Positions 33,626-41,236 of a stretch of 64,000 bases of DNA are shown here, piece by piece (the stretch's first letter is position 1; the number at the start of each line of letters is the position of its first letter). The position numbers were made by a program, and so were the translations under genes. The notes under the pieces were generated by a model, which was not told where the DNA came from, did not search any database, and saw nothing but the letters and a program-made list of their open reading frames with translations. Source of the stretch: Leifsonia shinshuensis (lineage in GTDB: Bacteria; Actinomycetota; Actinomycetes; Actinomycetales; Microbacteriaceae). The DNA is taken from positions 2,232,001-2,296,000 of the forward strand of contig NZ_JACCFL010000001.1 of the NCBI RefSeq assembly GCF_013410375.1, in the 5' to 3' direction.

Positions 33626-35604
33626 TGTCGTGCCCCCGACGGTGTCGGGCTCGGGCGCGGTTGCGGGTTCGGCACCGCCGATCGGTCCTGCGGGGTCCCA
33701 CCGGTGGGGAGTTCCTGCCCGCGTCCCATCGTCGCCATCGCCGTTGCGTATCGGGCGGAGGTACGGTTGTCGAGGTAGCTGTAGGAGTCGGGGGTTTTCG
33801 GACCGTTACCGAACGGGCCGTGTTTCGTGATCCCCTTCAGGTCGAGACCATCCAGAGACGTGGCCTCCGCGCTGAACGGGTGCGCGCCGAAGCTCGGGCT
33901 GGTGGGGTCGAGGCGCCCGGAAATGAGCTGCCCGATCACGGCCCACCCGTCGCGGGTACCCTGGGTCGCGTAGACCTCCCCGCCCGGCACATGCAACGCC
34001 GCCGCTGACGGGACGCTTCCGGCAATACCCGCCGAGCCGAGGAGCACGACATGCCCAGCGGTGACTCCCTTCTGGGTCAGGGCAAGCGTGGCGACGTCGG
34101 TCCCGTACGAGTGCCCCACGACCGAGAGCCCGACCGCGTTCGCCGGCCAGTCCTTCACCGCGGTCAGCCCGCGCAGCGTGTTTCCCAGTCTCTCCGCCCC
34201 CGCGGTGGCGAGGTCGTCCTGCCTGACGCCCCACACATCCGTGCTGCTGGGAGGGTCGTAGTCCAGCCAGGACAGCACTGCGATCTTGCTTGGATCAACA
34301 CCTGACGCCTGCCATTGCTGCTGCCGCAGGTCTCTCGCGGCATTGCCGTACTGTCCGATGTCGTCGGCGGTGGTTCCCATCCCGGGAACCACGACGCTGA
34401 TGTGGTCGGCGGTCTCCAGAAGCCCGGTGCTGATGGCGACCTTGGTGCGTTCACCGGGTTGGTAGACATACAGCTCGTGCGGCGGGGTGCCGGTCGGACC
34501 CTTGCCGTAGGCGATATCGATACGCGAGAGCGTGTCGGCCAGTTTCTGCGCCTCAGCGAGACGACCCAGTGCGCTTCGACGGACCCCCTCGAACGGCGAG
34601 CCGAGTTCAGGATCCGCCTTGGCGTCGGTGAGTCGTTTCTTCGCGTCGGCGAGGTCGGACTTCAGGCATTCACGATTCGCGTCGGAGCGCACCCGTGGCG
34701 GGACGCCGTCGAGGTTGCCGACGAGCCTCGGGACCGCGTTCGCCCACTCCTTGCGCTGCGTCGCGTCGAGCTTCTTCCACCACGCAGCCGTCTTCTCCGG
34801 CGCGGGCGGGTGGTCCCAGAACCTCTGAAGCAACTCCGGGTGGGCAGCCAGCAACGCCTTCATCTGCGACGGGGACACGTCGTTCAGCAGCGACGACAAC
34901 TCGGCGGCCGTCGCGGTCGACCAATCCTTCGACGACCCCAGGCCCACCAGGTAGACGAGAGCTTTCGCCCGTGCGGGCGGTGCACTGATCCCGACACCGC
35001 CGCCGAGTTGCTCCAGGAGCGCGACGGTGTCCCTGATGGCGGAGTCCAGTTTCGACAAGCCGTCGCGAAACAGGCCCTGCGTCGCGGATGCGAAGGCTTG
35101 GAGCGCCGTCAACCTGTCTTCCAGGTCGCGGATCTGCCTTTCCAGCTCGTTCAAGACCAGCTGCAGCTGAGTGTTCGCCATCCGCAGCGACTCGCTCAAG
35201 CCCGGCACCGCCACCGCGGAGTCCGCGGCATGGCTGTTTGCCTCCATCAGACGCTCGGTGGCATCCCGCTGGGTCGTGGTCGCGACCAGCTGGGTGGTCA
35301 GCTCGTCCTCTTTCAGAACGCCCCATCGGCTGACCTTCGCGTCCTCGCGAACATACGTGTCGAGTTCACCCCGGATCGCGTCGATTTCACCCTTCGCCCG
35401 CGCGATACAGGGCACGACGACCCACGCGAACAACGCATCGACGGCGGAATAGCCTTTCCCGGACAGCTCACCGGTGCCGAGGCCGGCGAGAAGCCTTTTC
35501 GACGCGCTCTCCAGCTTGTCCAGCGCCGTGGAGGCGGCGGTGAGGTTGGCCTCTAATGCGGTCTTCACGTTTTCCGAGTCGCCCGAGTCGTAGCTCAAAC
35601 CCAC
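33622..35604 (-). CDS. LXG-like N-terminal domain fused to DUF1023-type alpha/beta hydrolase; predicted secreted effector
   Basis: About 660 residues. Residues 1-230 are helical and coiled-coil rich, with an L-S-G tripeptide at 47-49 followed by GYSAVDALFAWVVVPCIARAKGEIDAI, resembling LXG/WXG100-type export domains; there is no signal peptide. Residues about 395-625 are an alpha/beta hydrolase: ISVVVPGMGTTADD, LSWLDYDPP, nucleophile elbow GHSYGT (Ser499) and GTRDGW (candidate acid Asp552). The tail is Pro/Ser-rich. The GTG at 35604 is chosen because GAAGGAAGG precedes it; an in-frame ATG at 35676 has none. Actinobacterial DUF1023 proteins are thought to be esterase/lipase-like, but the substrate is unknown. 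Translationally coupled to the lipoprotein downstream. Confidence 0.75.
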   Translation of the reverse strand: MGLSYDSGDSENVKTALEANLTAASTALDKLESASKRLLAGLGTGELSGKGYSAVDALFAWVVVPCIARAKGEIDAIRGELDTYVREDAKVSRWGVLKEDELTTQLVATTTQRDATERLMEANSHAADSAVAVPGLSESLRMANTQLQLVLNELERQIRDLEDRLTALQAFASATQGLFRDGLSKLDSAIRDTVALLEQLGGGVGISAPPARAKALVYLVGLGSSKDWSTATAAELSSLLNDVSPSQMKALLAAHPELLQRFWDHPPAPEKTAAWWKKLDATQRKEWANAVPRLVGNLDGVPPRVRSDANRECLKSDLADAKKRLTDAKADPELGSPFEGVRRSALGRLAEAQKLADTLSRIDIAYGKGPTGTPPHELYVYQPGERTKVAISTGLLETADHISVVVPGMGTTADDIGQYGNAARDLRQQQWQASGVDPSKIAVLSWLDYDPPSSTDVWGVRQDDLATAGAERLGNTLRGLTAVKDWPANAVGLSVVGHSYGTDVATLALTQKGVTAGHVVLLGSAGIAGSVPSAAALHVPGGEVYATQGTRDGWAVIGQLISGRLDPTSPSFGAHPFSAEATSLDGLDLKGITKHGPFGNGPKTPDSYSYLDNRTSARYATAMATMGRGQELPTGGTPQDRSAVPNPQPRPSPTPSGARQ

Positions 35605-35758
35605 GATGCGCCTTCCTTCTTTGTCGCAGCCGTTCCAACGCCGCCTCACGGGGATGCCCGACGCTGCGTCTGCCACGAACTCCGAGCGTTCCCGAGAGGA
35701 CTGCCCGACGCAGCCGTTGCGTTCCCGACGAGCGCTCCGCGAGCGCTGATAGCAGTTC

Positions 35759-35764
35759 AGCCTA
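35759..35764 (-). promoter_or_regulatory. Candidate -10 box for the LXG-hydrolase gene
   Basis: TAGGCT on the minus strand, about 155 nt before the GTG start. No convincing -35 element was found. Confidence 0.35.
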
Positions 35765-35914
35765 GCTGTAGTGTGACATTGCAGCCATCAGTGCTGACAT
35801 CATAGACGCCAAACGGAATGGCTCGCCGGCGCGGGTTGGACCGGGGTGTCATACCAGGGGATGATTTCCCCTTCTCCCACCGAATCGGAAGGGTCGGCGG
35901 CGGGGTCCCGAGCG

Positions 35915-35920
35915 TATCCT
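35915..35920 (+). promoter_or_regulatory. Leaderless-type -10 box for the LolA-like gene
   Basis: TATCCT, then 7 nt, then ATG. Confidence 0.6.
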
Positions 35921-35927
35921 CGGGACT

Positions 35928-36986
35928 ATGAAGCACCGCCTCGTCCGCTGGCTCCCGGCCATCGTCGTCCCCGCCGCCATCGCCGCGGGAGCGATCGCGA
36001 TCCCGCTCGCGGCCGGCGCCGCCGACCTGCCCGTCAAGTCGCCGGAGGACGTCCTCCGGCTGGTCGCGTCGAGCGACACCAAGGCGTTCTCCGGCACCGT
36101 CGAGCAGACCTCCGACCTGGGGCTGCCGAGCATCCCGAAGACGGGCGGCGGCTCGTCCAGCGCTGACAGCTCCATCGCGAGTACGCTCTCGCTGCTGATG
36201 GGCGACCACAGCGCCAAGGTCTACGTCGACGGACCGACCAAGGTCCGGGTGCAGCTCCTGGACCAGCTCGCCGAGCGCGACGCGATCCGCAACGGGTCGG
36301 ACGTCTGGCTCTACCAGTCCAGCGACCAGTCGGTCACGCACGCGACGGTCCCCGCGCACGAGAAGAGCGGTGCGGCCACCCCGACGCCCGACGCCACGGC
36401 GACCACGCCGCAGGCGCTGGCCGAGAAGTTCCTCGCCGCGGTCGACCCGTCGACGAAGGTGACGCTCGGCCCGAACACGAAGGTCGCGAACCGCGACGCC
36501 TACGATCTGGTGCTGACGCCGCGCACCGACGCCACCCTGGTGGGTTCGGTGTCGATCGCGGTGGACGGGCAGACCGGCCTGCCGCTGCAGGTCCAGGTCA
36601 CGGCACGCGGGGCCTCCTCGCCGTCCTTCCAGGCCTGGTTCAAGGACTTCACGCCGAGCGCGCCCGACGCGAGCGTGTTCTCGTTCACCCCGCCGAAGGG
36701 CGCGAAGGTGACCGAGCAGGCGCCGAAGACGGGCGAGCACGCCAGCGCCGGTACGAACCGGCCGAAGCCCACGGTCACCGGCACCGGCTGGGCGACGATC
36801 GTCAGCCTCCCGGCCGGCACCGTCCCCGCGCAGGCGCTGGCGGACCCGCTGGTCGCCCAGCTGACCCAGCCGGTCGGCGGCGGCCGGGCACTCTCGACCT
36901 CGCTCGTGTCGGTCCTCGTCACGGCGGACGGCCGGCTGCTCGCGGGCGCCGTGCCGGTGTCCGCCCTCGAGTCCGCCGCGCAGTGA
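35928..36986 (+). CDS. LolA/RseB-like exported protein
   Basis: 352 residues with an N-terminal signal sequence (MKHRLVRWLPAIVVPAAIAAGAIAIPLAAGAA split over about 1-32) and a beta-rich LolA-like half-barrel domain of the outer-membrane-lipoprotein-carrier/MucB-RseB superfamily. It is paired with a two-gene ABC exporter downstream, an arrangement common in actinobacteria, suggesting a role in handling lipophilic cargo or sensing envelope state. No lipobox is visible. Its stop codon overlaps a GTGA that begins a tiny ORF leading to the ABC gene. Confidence 0.7.
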   Translation: MKHRLVRWLPAIVVPAAIAAGAIAIPLAAGAADLPVKSPEDVLRLVASSDTKAFSGTVEQTSDLGLPSIPKTGGGSSSADSSIASTLSLLMGDHSAKVYVDGPTKVRVQLLDQLAERDAIRNGSDVWLYQSSDQSVTHATVPAHEKSGAATPTPDATATTPQALAEKFLAAVDPSTKVTLGPNTKVANRDAYDLVLTPRTDATLVGSVSIAVDGQTGLPLQVQVTARGASSPSFQAWFKDFTPSAPDASVFSFTPPKGAKVTEQAPKTGEHASAGTNRPKPTVTGTGWATIVSLPAGTVPAQALADPLVAQLTQPVGGGRALSTSLVSVLVTADGRLLAGAVPVSALESAAQ

Positions 36987-37000
36987 GCGACCGCCGGTGA
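36983..37000 (+). other. Relay mini-ORF between LolA-like gene and ABC ATPase (5 codons)
   Basis: GTG overlaps the upstream stop as GTGA; the peptide MSDRR ends in TGA that overlaps the GTG of the ABC gene, again as GTGA. The 9-bp block GTGAGCGAC recurs 14 bp later as the true ABC start (MSDAP). A small junction duplication is the likely origin; with only 9 bp shared, chance is possible. Confidence 0.45.
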
Positions 37001-37935
37001 GCGACGCCCCCGCGATCGCGACGAGCGGCCTGACCAAGCGCTTCCGCGGGCGCGCCGTCGTCGACGGGCTCAGCCTGGAGGTGCCGCGCGGGTCCGTGTT
37101 CGGCTTCCTCGGACCGAACGGCTCGGGCAAGACGACGACCATCCGGATGCTGCTCGGCCTGATCTCGCCGTCCGCGGGCTCGATCGACCTGCTCGGGGAG
37201 GCGATGCCCGACCGCGGCGCGACCGTCCTCCCGCGGGTCGGAGCCCTCGTGGAGGGACCCGCCTTCGCCCCGTATCTCTCCGGCGCGGCGAACCTCGTCC
37301 GCCGCGACACCGCCGACCGGTACGCCCCGAGCGCCACCCGCACGGCGCGCGTCGCCGCCGCGCTCGAGCGCGTCGGCCTCACGCACGCGGCGGGCAAGCA
37401 CGTGCGCGCCTACTCGCTGGGCATGAAGCAGCGCCTCGGGATCGCCGGCGCCCTCCTCACCGACCGCGACCTCCTCGTGCTGGACGAGCCGACCAACGGG
37501 CTCGACCCGCAGGGGACGCGCGAGGTGCGCAACCTGGTCCGCTCGCTCGCCGACGAGGGCACCACCGTGTTCGTCTCCAGCCACCTGCTGGCGGAGATCG
37601 AGCAGATCTGCACGCACGCGGCGATCATGCGCACCGGCCGCCTGGTGGCGCAGGGCTCGCTGGACGAGCTCCGCAGCGCCTCCGGGCCGCGCGTCAGCGT
37701 GACGACGCCGGACCGCGCCGCGGCCGCCACGGTGCTCGCGCGGTTCGGGCTCGCCCCGGAGCAGGGCGGCGACGGCGTGGAGGCGGCCCTCCCCGAGGGC
37801 GCGCCGGCCGTGGAGGACCTCGCCGCCGCCCTGGTCGGCGACGGCGTGCGGCTGCGCGGCTTGGCGGTGCGCGCCTCCAGCCTGGAGGAGCGGTTCGTGG
37901 AGCTGACGGGGGAGGGCTTCGATGTCGAGCAGTGA
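36997..37935 (+). CDS. ABC transporter ATP-binding protein
   Basis: 312 residues, BcrA/DrrA-like type. Walker A GPNGSGKTTT, signature YSLGMKQRL, Walker B LLVLDEPTNGLD and the switch His in FVSSHLLAE are present. A C-terminal extension of about 85 residues follows the ATPase core. It overlaps the permease gene by 14 nt, so the two form an exporter; cargo unknown. Confidence 0.92.
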   Translation: MSDAPAIATSGLTKRFRGRAVVDGLSLEVPRGSVFGFLGPNGSGKTTTIRMLLGLISPSAGSIDLLGEAMPDRGATVLPRVGALVEGPAFAPYLSGAANLVRRDTADRYAPSATRTARVAAALERVGLTHAAGKHVRAYSLGMKQRLGIAGALLTDRDLLVLDEPTNGLDPQGTREVRNLVRSLADEGTTVFVSSHLLAEIEQICTHAAIMRTGRLVAQGSLDELRSASGPRVSVTTPDRAAAATVLARFGLAPEQGGDGVEAALPEGAPAVEDLAAALVGDGVRLRGLAVRASSLEERFVELTGEGFDVEQ

Positions 37936-38824
37936 GGCGGTCCCGGTCGACGGCCGCGAGGCCGCGGCGGCGGTCGAGCGGCCGGTCGCCTCGATCGCGG
38001 CGCGTCGCGCCCGGCCGTCGGCGGGCTGGGCGCTGCTCGGCTCCGAGCTCTCGGTGATGTTCCGGCGCTGGCGCACCTGGGCGATGCTCGGCGCGCTGGC
38101 CGCCGTGCCCATCCTCATCGCCGTCGCGGTGCGGCTCACCGGCCACGGCCGCGGCCCGGCGTTCCTCGACCAGATCACCAGCAACGGCCTGTTCGTAGCC
38201 TTCACCGCGCTGGTGGTGTGCGTCCCGCTGTTCCTGCCGCTCACGATCGGGGTCGTCGCGGGCGACACCATCGCGGGCGAAGCGAGCCACGGGACGCTGC
38301 GCTACCTCGTGATCGCGCCGGCCGGCCGGCTGCGGCTGCTCGCGGTGAAGTTCGCCGGCTGCGCCGTGTTCTGCGTCGCCGCGGCGCTCACCGTCGCGGT
38401 CGCCGGCGCGGTGATCGGCGCCCTGCTCTTCCCGATCGGACCGGTGACCCTGCTCTCGGGGGCGGTCGTCCCGCTCGGCGACGCGGCGGTGCGGATGCTG
38501 CTCATCGCGCTCTACATCGTGGTGTCGCTGCTGGGCATGTGCGCGATCGGCCTGTTCCTGTCGACGCTGACCGACGGCCCGGTCGGGGCGATGGCGGCGA
38601 CCGCCGTGCTGGCCGTCGTCTCGCAGGTGATGGACCAGCTCCCGCAGCTCGACGCCCTGCACCCGTGGCTGTTCAGCCACTACTGGCTGGGCTTCGCGGA
38701 CTTCCTGCGCGCGCCGCTGGTCTGGGACTCGTTCGTCTCCAACCTGTGGCTGCAGGCCGGCTACGTCGCCGTCTTCGGCGCCCTCGCCGTCGGCCGCTTC
38801 CTGACCAAGGACGTCCTGTCCTGA
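37922..38824 (+). CDS. ABC transporter permease (ABC-2 type)
   Basis: 300 residues: a cytoplasmic N-terminal stretch of about 50 residues, then six membrane helices with the segment GEASHGTLRYLVIAPAGRLRLLAVKF that ABC-2 permeases use to contact the ATPase. ATG overlaps the ATPase gene. Ends 14 nt before the convergent RhtA-like gene. Confidence 0.88.
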   Translation: MSSSEAVPVDGREAAAAVERPVASIAARRARPSAGWALLGSELSVMFRRWRTWAMLGALAAVPILIAVAVRLTGHGRGPAFLDQITSNGLFVAFTALVVCVPLFLPLTIGVVAGDTIAGEASHGTLRYLVIAPAGRLRLLAVKFAGCAVFCVAAALTVAVAGAVIGALLFPIGPVTLLSGAVVPLGDAAVRMLLIALYIVVSLLGMCAIGLFLSTLTDGPVGAMAATAVLAVVSQVMDQLPQLDALHPWLFSHYWLGFADFLRAPLVWDSFVSNLWLQAGYVAVFGALAVGRFLTKDVLS

Positions 38825-38837
38825 GCGCTGCCGCTCG

Positions 38838-39725
38838 CTAGGGGATGGTCTCGGCCGTCGACTCCAGGTCGGAGCGCGGGTGGTCGCGCTGCGTCGCGAT
38901 GGTGACGCCGGCTGCGAGGCAGACGATCACGATGCCGACGAGCTGGACGAACGCGAAGCGCTCGCCGAGCACGATCACACCGAAGATCGTGGCGATCACC
39001 GGCCCGAACGCGGTGATGACCGCGTAGAGCCGCGGGGTGATCCGCCGCAGGATGAACGTGTCCAGGCTGTAGGGCACGGCCGAGGAGAGGATCCCGGCGG
39101 TCAGCAGCAGCCCGGCGACCCGCCAGTCGATCCGGCTGTAGTCGACGACGACCAGCGCCAGCGGCACGGTGAGCACCGTCGCGACCACACTGGCCACGCT
39201 GAGGCCCTCCAGCCCGGGCAGCCGGGTGGCGACCCGGCGGGTCAGCAGGATGTACGCCGCCCAGGACGCCGCCGCCGTCAGGGCGAGGACCACGCCGATC
39301 GGGTCGATGGCGCCCTCCGTCGCGGTGAGCAGCACCACTCCGCCCGCGGCCGCGACGGCGCAGCCGGCGTCCAGGAGCCGTCGCGAGCCCGCGAGCGCGA
39401 GCGCGAACGGGCCGAGGAACTCGATCGTCGCCGCGATCCCGAGGCCCAGCCGGCCGACCGCCTCGTAGAAGCTGAGGTTCATCGCGGCCAGCACCACGCC
39501 GAGCGCGAGCGCCGGCCAGAGGCGCGTCCAGGTCAGCTCGGCGCGCTTCGGCCGGTAGAACGGCAGCACGCACACGGCGGTGACCAGCTGCCGCACGGCG
39601 ACCACGACGAGCGAGCCGACGATCGGGATGAGCAGCCCGGCGACCGAGGAGCCGAAGTTGATGCTGACCTCGGTGGCGACCTGGGTGCCGGCTCCGACGA
39701 CGACCCGGTTGCGCTGCGAACTCAC
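38838..39725 (-). CDS. EamA-type exporter, RhtA-like
   Basis: 295 residues with ten predicted helices in two EamA repeats. Segments AMNLSFYEAVGRLGLGIAATIEFLGPFALAL and GILSSAVPYSLDTFILRR resemble threonine/homoserine exporter RhtA. The likely cargo is an amino acid or related metabolite, but this is family-level inference. The GTG at 39725 was chosen because a minus-strand TAAGCT -10 box lies 7 nt before it; the frame continues upstream only as a shadow of the GNAT gene. Confidence 0.8.
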   Translation of the reverse strand: MSSQRNRVVVGAGTQVATEVSINFGSSVAGLLIPIVGSLVVVAVRQLVTAVCVLPFYRPKRAELTWTRLWPALALGVVLAAMNLSFYEAVGRLGLGIAATIEFLGPFALALAGSRRLLDAGCAVAAAGGVVLLTATEGAIDPIGVVLALTAAASWAAYILLTRRVATRLPGLEGLSVASVVATVLTVPLALVVVDYSRIDWRVAGLLLTAGILSSAVPYSLDTFILRRITPRLYAVITAFGPVIATIFGVIVLGERFAFVQLVGIVIVCLAAGVTIATQRDHPRSDLESTAETIP

Positions 39726-39732
39726 CCGACCG

Positions 39733-39738
39733 AGCTTA
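39733..39738 (-). promoter_or_regulatory. Leaderless-type -10 box for the RhtA-like gene
   Basis: TAAGCT on the minus strand, 7 nt before the GTG. Confidence 0.55.
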
Positions 39739-39763
39739 GTTCCCCGGCCGCCGGCAGCGTGGC

Positions 39764-40342
39764 TCAGGCGGTCAGCGTCCTGCGCATGATCGCGCGGGTG
39801 GCGCTCGGCCGCCGCACCTCCTCGAACCCGCCGTCGCGGAACAGTGAGACCGTGCCGTGGTAGCGCTCGGCGGCCGTGAGCGAGGGCCGGGCCTCGGGAT
39901 CGACCGGGTAGCCCTCCACGATCGTCGCGCCGCGCTCGCGGGCGTGCTCGAGGGCGCCGGCGAGCAGGGCGCGGGCGACCCCGCGCTTGCGATACTCGAT
40001 CCGGACCACGAAGCAGGTGACCGCCCAGACGTCCTCCGGGTCGCCCTCCCGCCGCCGGGTGATCGGCGAGCGGCCGAGCGCGGGATAGGCGGAGAACGGC
40101 TCCACCGCCGCCCAGCCGACCGGCTCGCCGTCGATCCGGGCGATGACGCCGGGGGAGCCCTGCTCGACCTGCTCGTGCAACAGCGCCCGGGTGTCCTCCC
40201 GGGTGGCGGCGTCCCAGTCGGAGCGGCTGAGCTTGAACCACTGGCACCAGCACGAGGAGGCGTCGCCCTTGCTGCCGAACACCGTCTGCAGCTCGTCCCA
40301 GGTCGATGCGTCGACCGATTCCGTGACCACTTCGCCCGTCAT
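39764..40342 (-). CDS. GNAT family N-acetyltransferase
   Basis: 192 residues. The acetyl-CoA binding motif VTCFVVRIEYRKRGVARALLAGALEHARERGA is clear, and CWCQWF near the N-terminus is typical of a GNAT subgroup of unknown substrate. The ATG at 40342 is preferred over a GTG two codons earlier because TAGGTT lies exactly 7 nt before it. Confidence 0.82.
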   Translation of the reverse strand: MTGEVVTESVDASTWDELQTVFGSKGDASSCWCQWFKLSRSDWDAATREDTRALLHEQVEQGSPGVIARIDGEPVGWAAVEPFSAYPALGRSPITRRREGDPEDVWAVTCFVVRIEYRKRGVARALLAGALEHARERGATIVEGYPVDPEARPSLTAAERYHGTVSLFRDGGFEEVRRPSATRAIMRRTLTA

Positions 40343-40349
40343 GCTCACG

Positions 40350-40355
40350 AACCTA
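40350..40355 (-). promoter_or_regulatory. Leaderless-type -10 box for the GNAT gene
   Basis: TAGGTT on the minus strand, 7 nt before the ATG. It overlaps the 3' end of the hydrolase gene upstream. Confidence 0.6.
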
Positions 40356-41198
40356 TCGCGGACCCAGGACGCTCGCGACGAAGCGCGGTCGCTCGACGTG
40401 ACCGAAGTGCCCGGTGCCGGACAGCGTCAGTGCCGAGAAGCGCGGGATGATCGCGGCCAGCCGGGCGTCGTCGTCGGCGCCGACGAACACATCATGGTCG
40501 CCGTGCACGGCGAGGACGGGGCAGCGGATCCGCGACCAGCGCTCGGCCGCGGGATAGCGCAGAGCGCAGGCGACCGCCCGGACGAACGCTGCGGGGCGCA
40601 GATCGTGGGCGAGCTCGTGCACGGTGAGCGGCTGCGGCCGGCCGAAGAGCGGCGCCAGCATCAGCCCGAGGAGTCCCAGCCGGTCGAGTCCGCGGACGAA
40701 CGGCGCCGCGGCCGCGCCGGAGGCGGCGAGCAGCCGCATCCCCACCAGCAGCAGCGCCAGTCCCGGGCACGCGCGCAGCAGCCCGAACCGGCCCAGCCGG
40801 TCCCCGCGGGCGCCCAGGGTCGTGGCCGACACGAGCAGCAGGGACTCGGTCGCCGCGGGCTCCTGCGCCGCGAGCTCCAGGGCCAGGAAGCCTCCCATCG
40901 AGTGACCGACCACCCGCCAGCGCTCGTAGCCGAGCCCGCGCGCCGTCGCGGCCACGGCCCACGCGAGCGAGGGCGCGTCGAGACTGCTCACATCGGCAGG
41001 CGAGTCGCCCCAGCCCGGCAGGTCGGGCACGACCAGATCGTCGAGCGCGTCGGCGCCGCCCGCGGCCTCGATCGCCGGCAGCCAGGTCGTCCACGATCCG
41101 GCCGCACCGTGCAGGAGGATCGTGGCGGTCCGGGCCGTGCGGCGCGTGTGCCGCACCGCAACCGGACCGGCCGGCGTGTCGATGATCGAGGTTTCCAC
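40353..41198 (-). CDS. Alpha/beta hydrolase
   Basis: 281 residues. ILLHGAAGSWTTW (oxyanion region), DLPGWGDS, nucleophile elbow GHSMGG, HGDHD acid region and GTGHFGHVERP with the catalytic His give a complete hydrolase triad. Substrate unknown. The GTG at 41198 is chosen because the beta-strand start ETSIIDTPAGPVAV follows; the frame is open further upstream into the phosphoketolase. Divergent from the phosphoketolase gene with 38 nt between starts. Confidence 0.82.
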   Translation of the reverse strand: METSIIDTPAGPVAVRHTRRTARTATILLHGAAGSWTTWLPAIEAAGGADALDDLVVPDLPGWGDSPADVSSLDAPSLAWAVAATARGLGYERWRVVGHSMGGFLALELAAQEPAATESLLLVSATTLGARGDRLGRFGLLRACPGLALLLVGMRLLAASGAAAAPFVRGLDRLGLLGLMLAPLFGRPQPLTVHELAHDLRPAAFVRAVACALRYPAAERWSRIRCPVLAVHGDHDVFVGADDDARLAAIIPRFSALTLSGTGHFGHVERPRFVASVLGPR

Positions 41199-41224
41199 CC
41201 CTGTTGTTCGGAGCGGCCCGCTCG

Positions 41225-41230
41225 TAGGAT
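41225..41230 (+). promoter_or_regulatory. Leaderless-type -10 box for the phosphoketolase gene
   Basis: TAGGAT, 6 nt, then GTG. Confidence 0.65.
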
Positions 41231-41236
41231 TCCGGC

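Larger units (their letters stand above)
35605..35927. other. Divergent intergenic region between LXG-hydrolase and LolA-like gene
   Basis: 323 nt without a supported gene. It holds a 7-bp palindrome AGCGCTC/GAGCGCT (35731-35747), a minus-strand -10 box at 35759-35764 that would give the hydrolase a leader of about 150 nt, and the plus-strand LolA-like promoter at its right end. The central part (about 35760-35820) is less GC-rich than the surroundings. Confidence 0.5.

Noticed and set aside
32340..35927. Mobile element or prophage origin of the island
   Set aside because: No transposase, integrase, tRNA-attachment repeat or terminal inverted repeat was found around it; gain by simple homologous replacement is equally possible.
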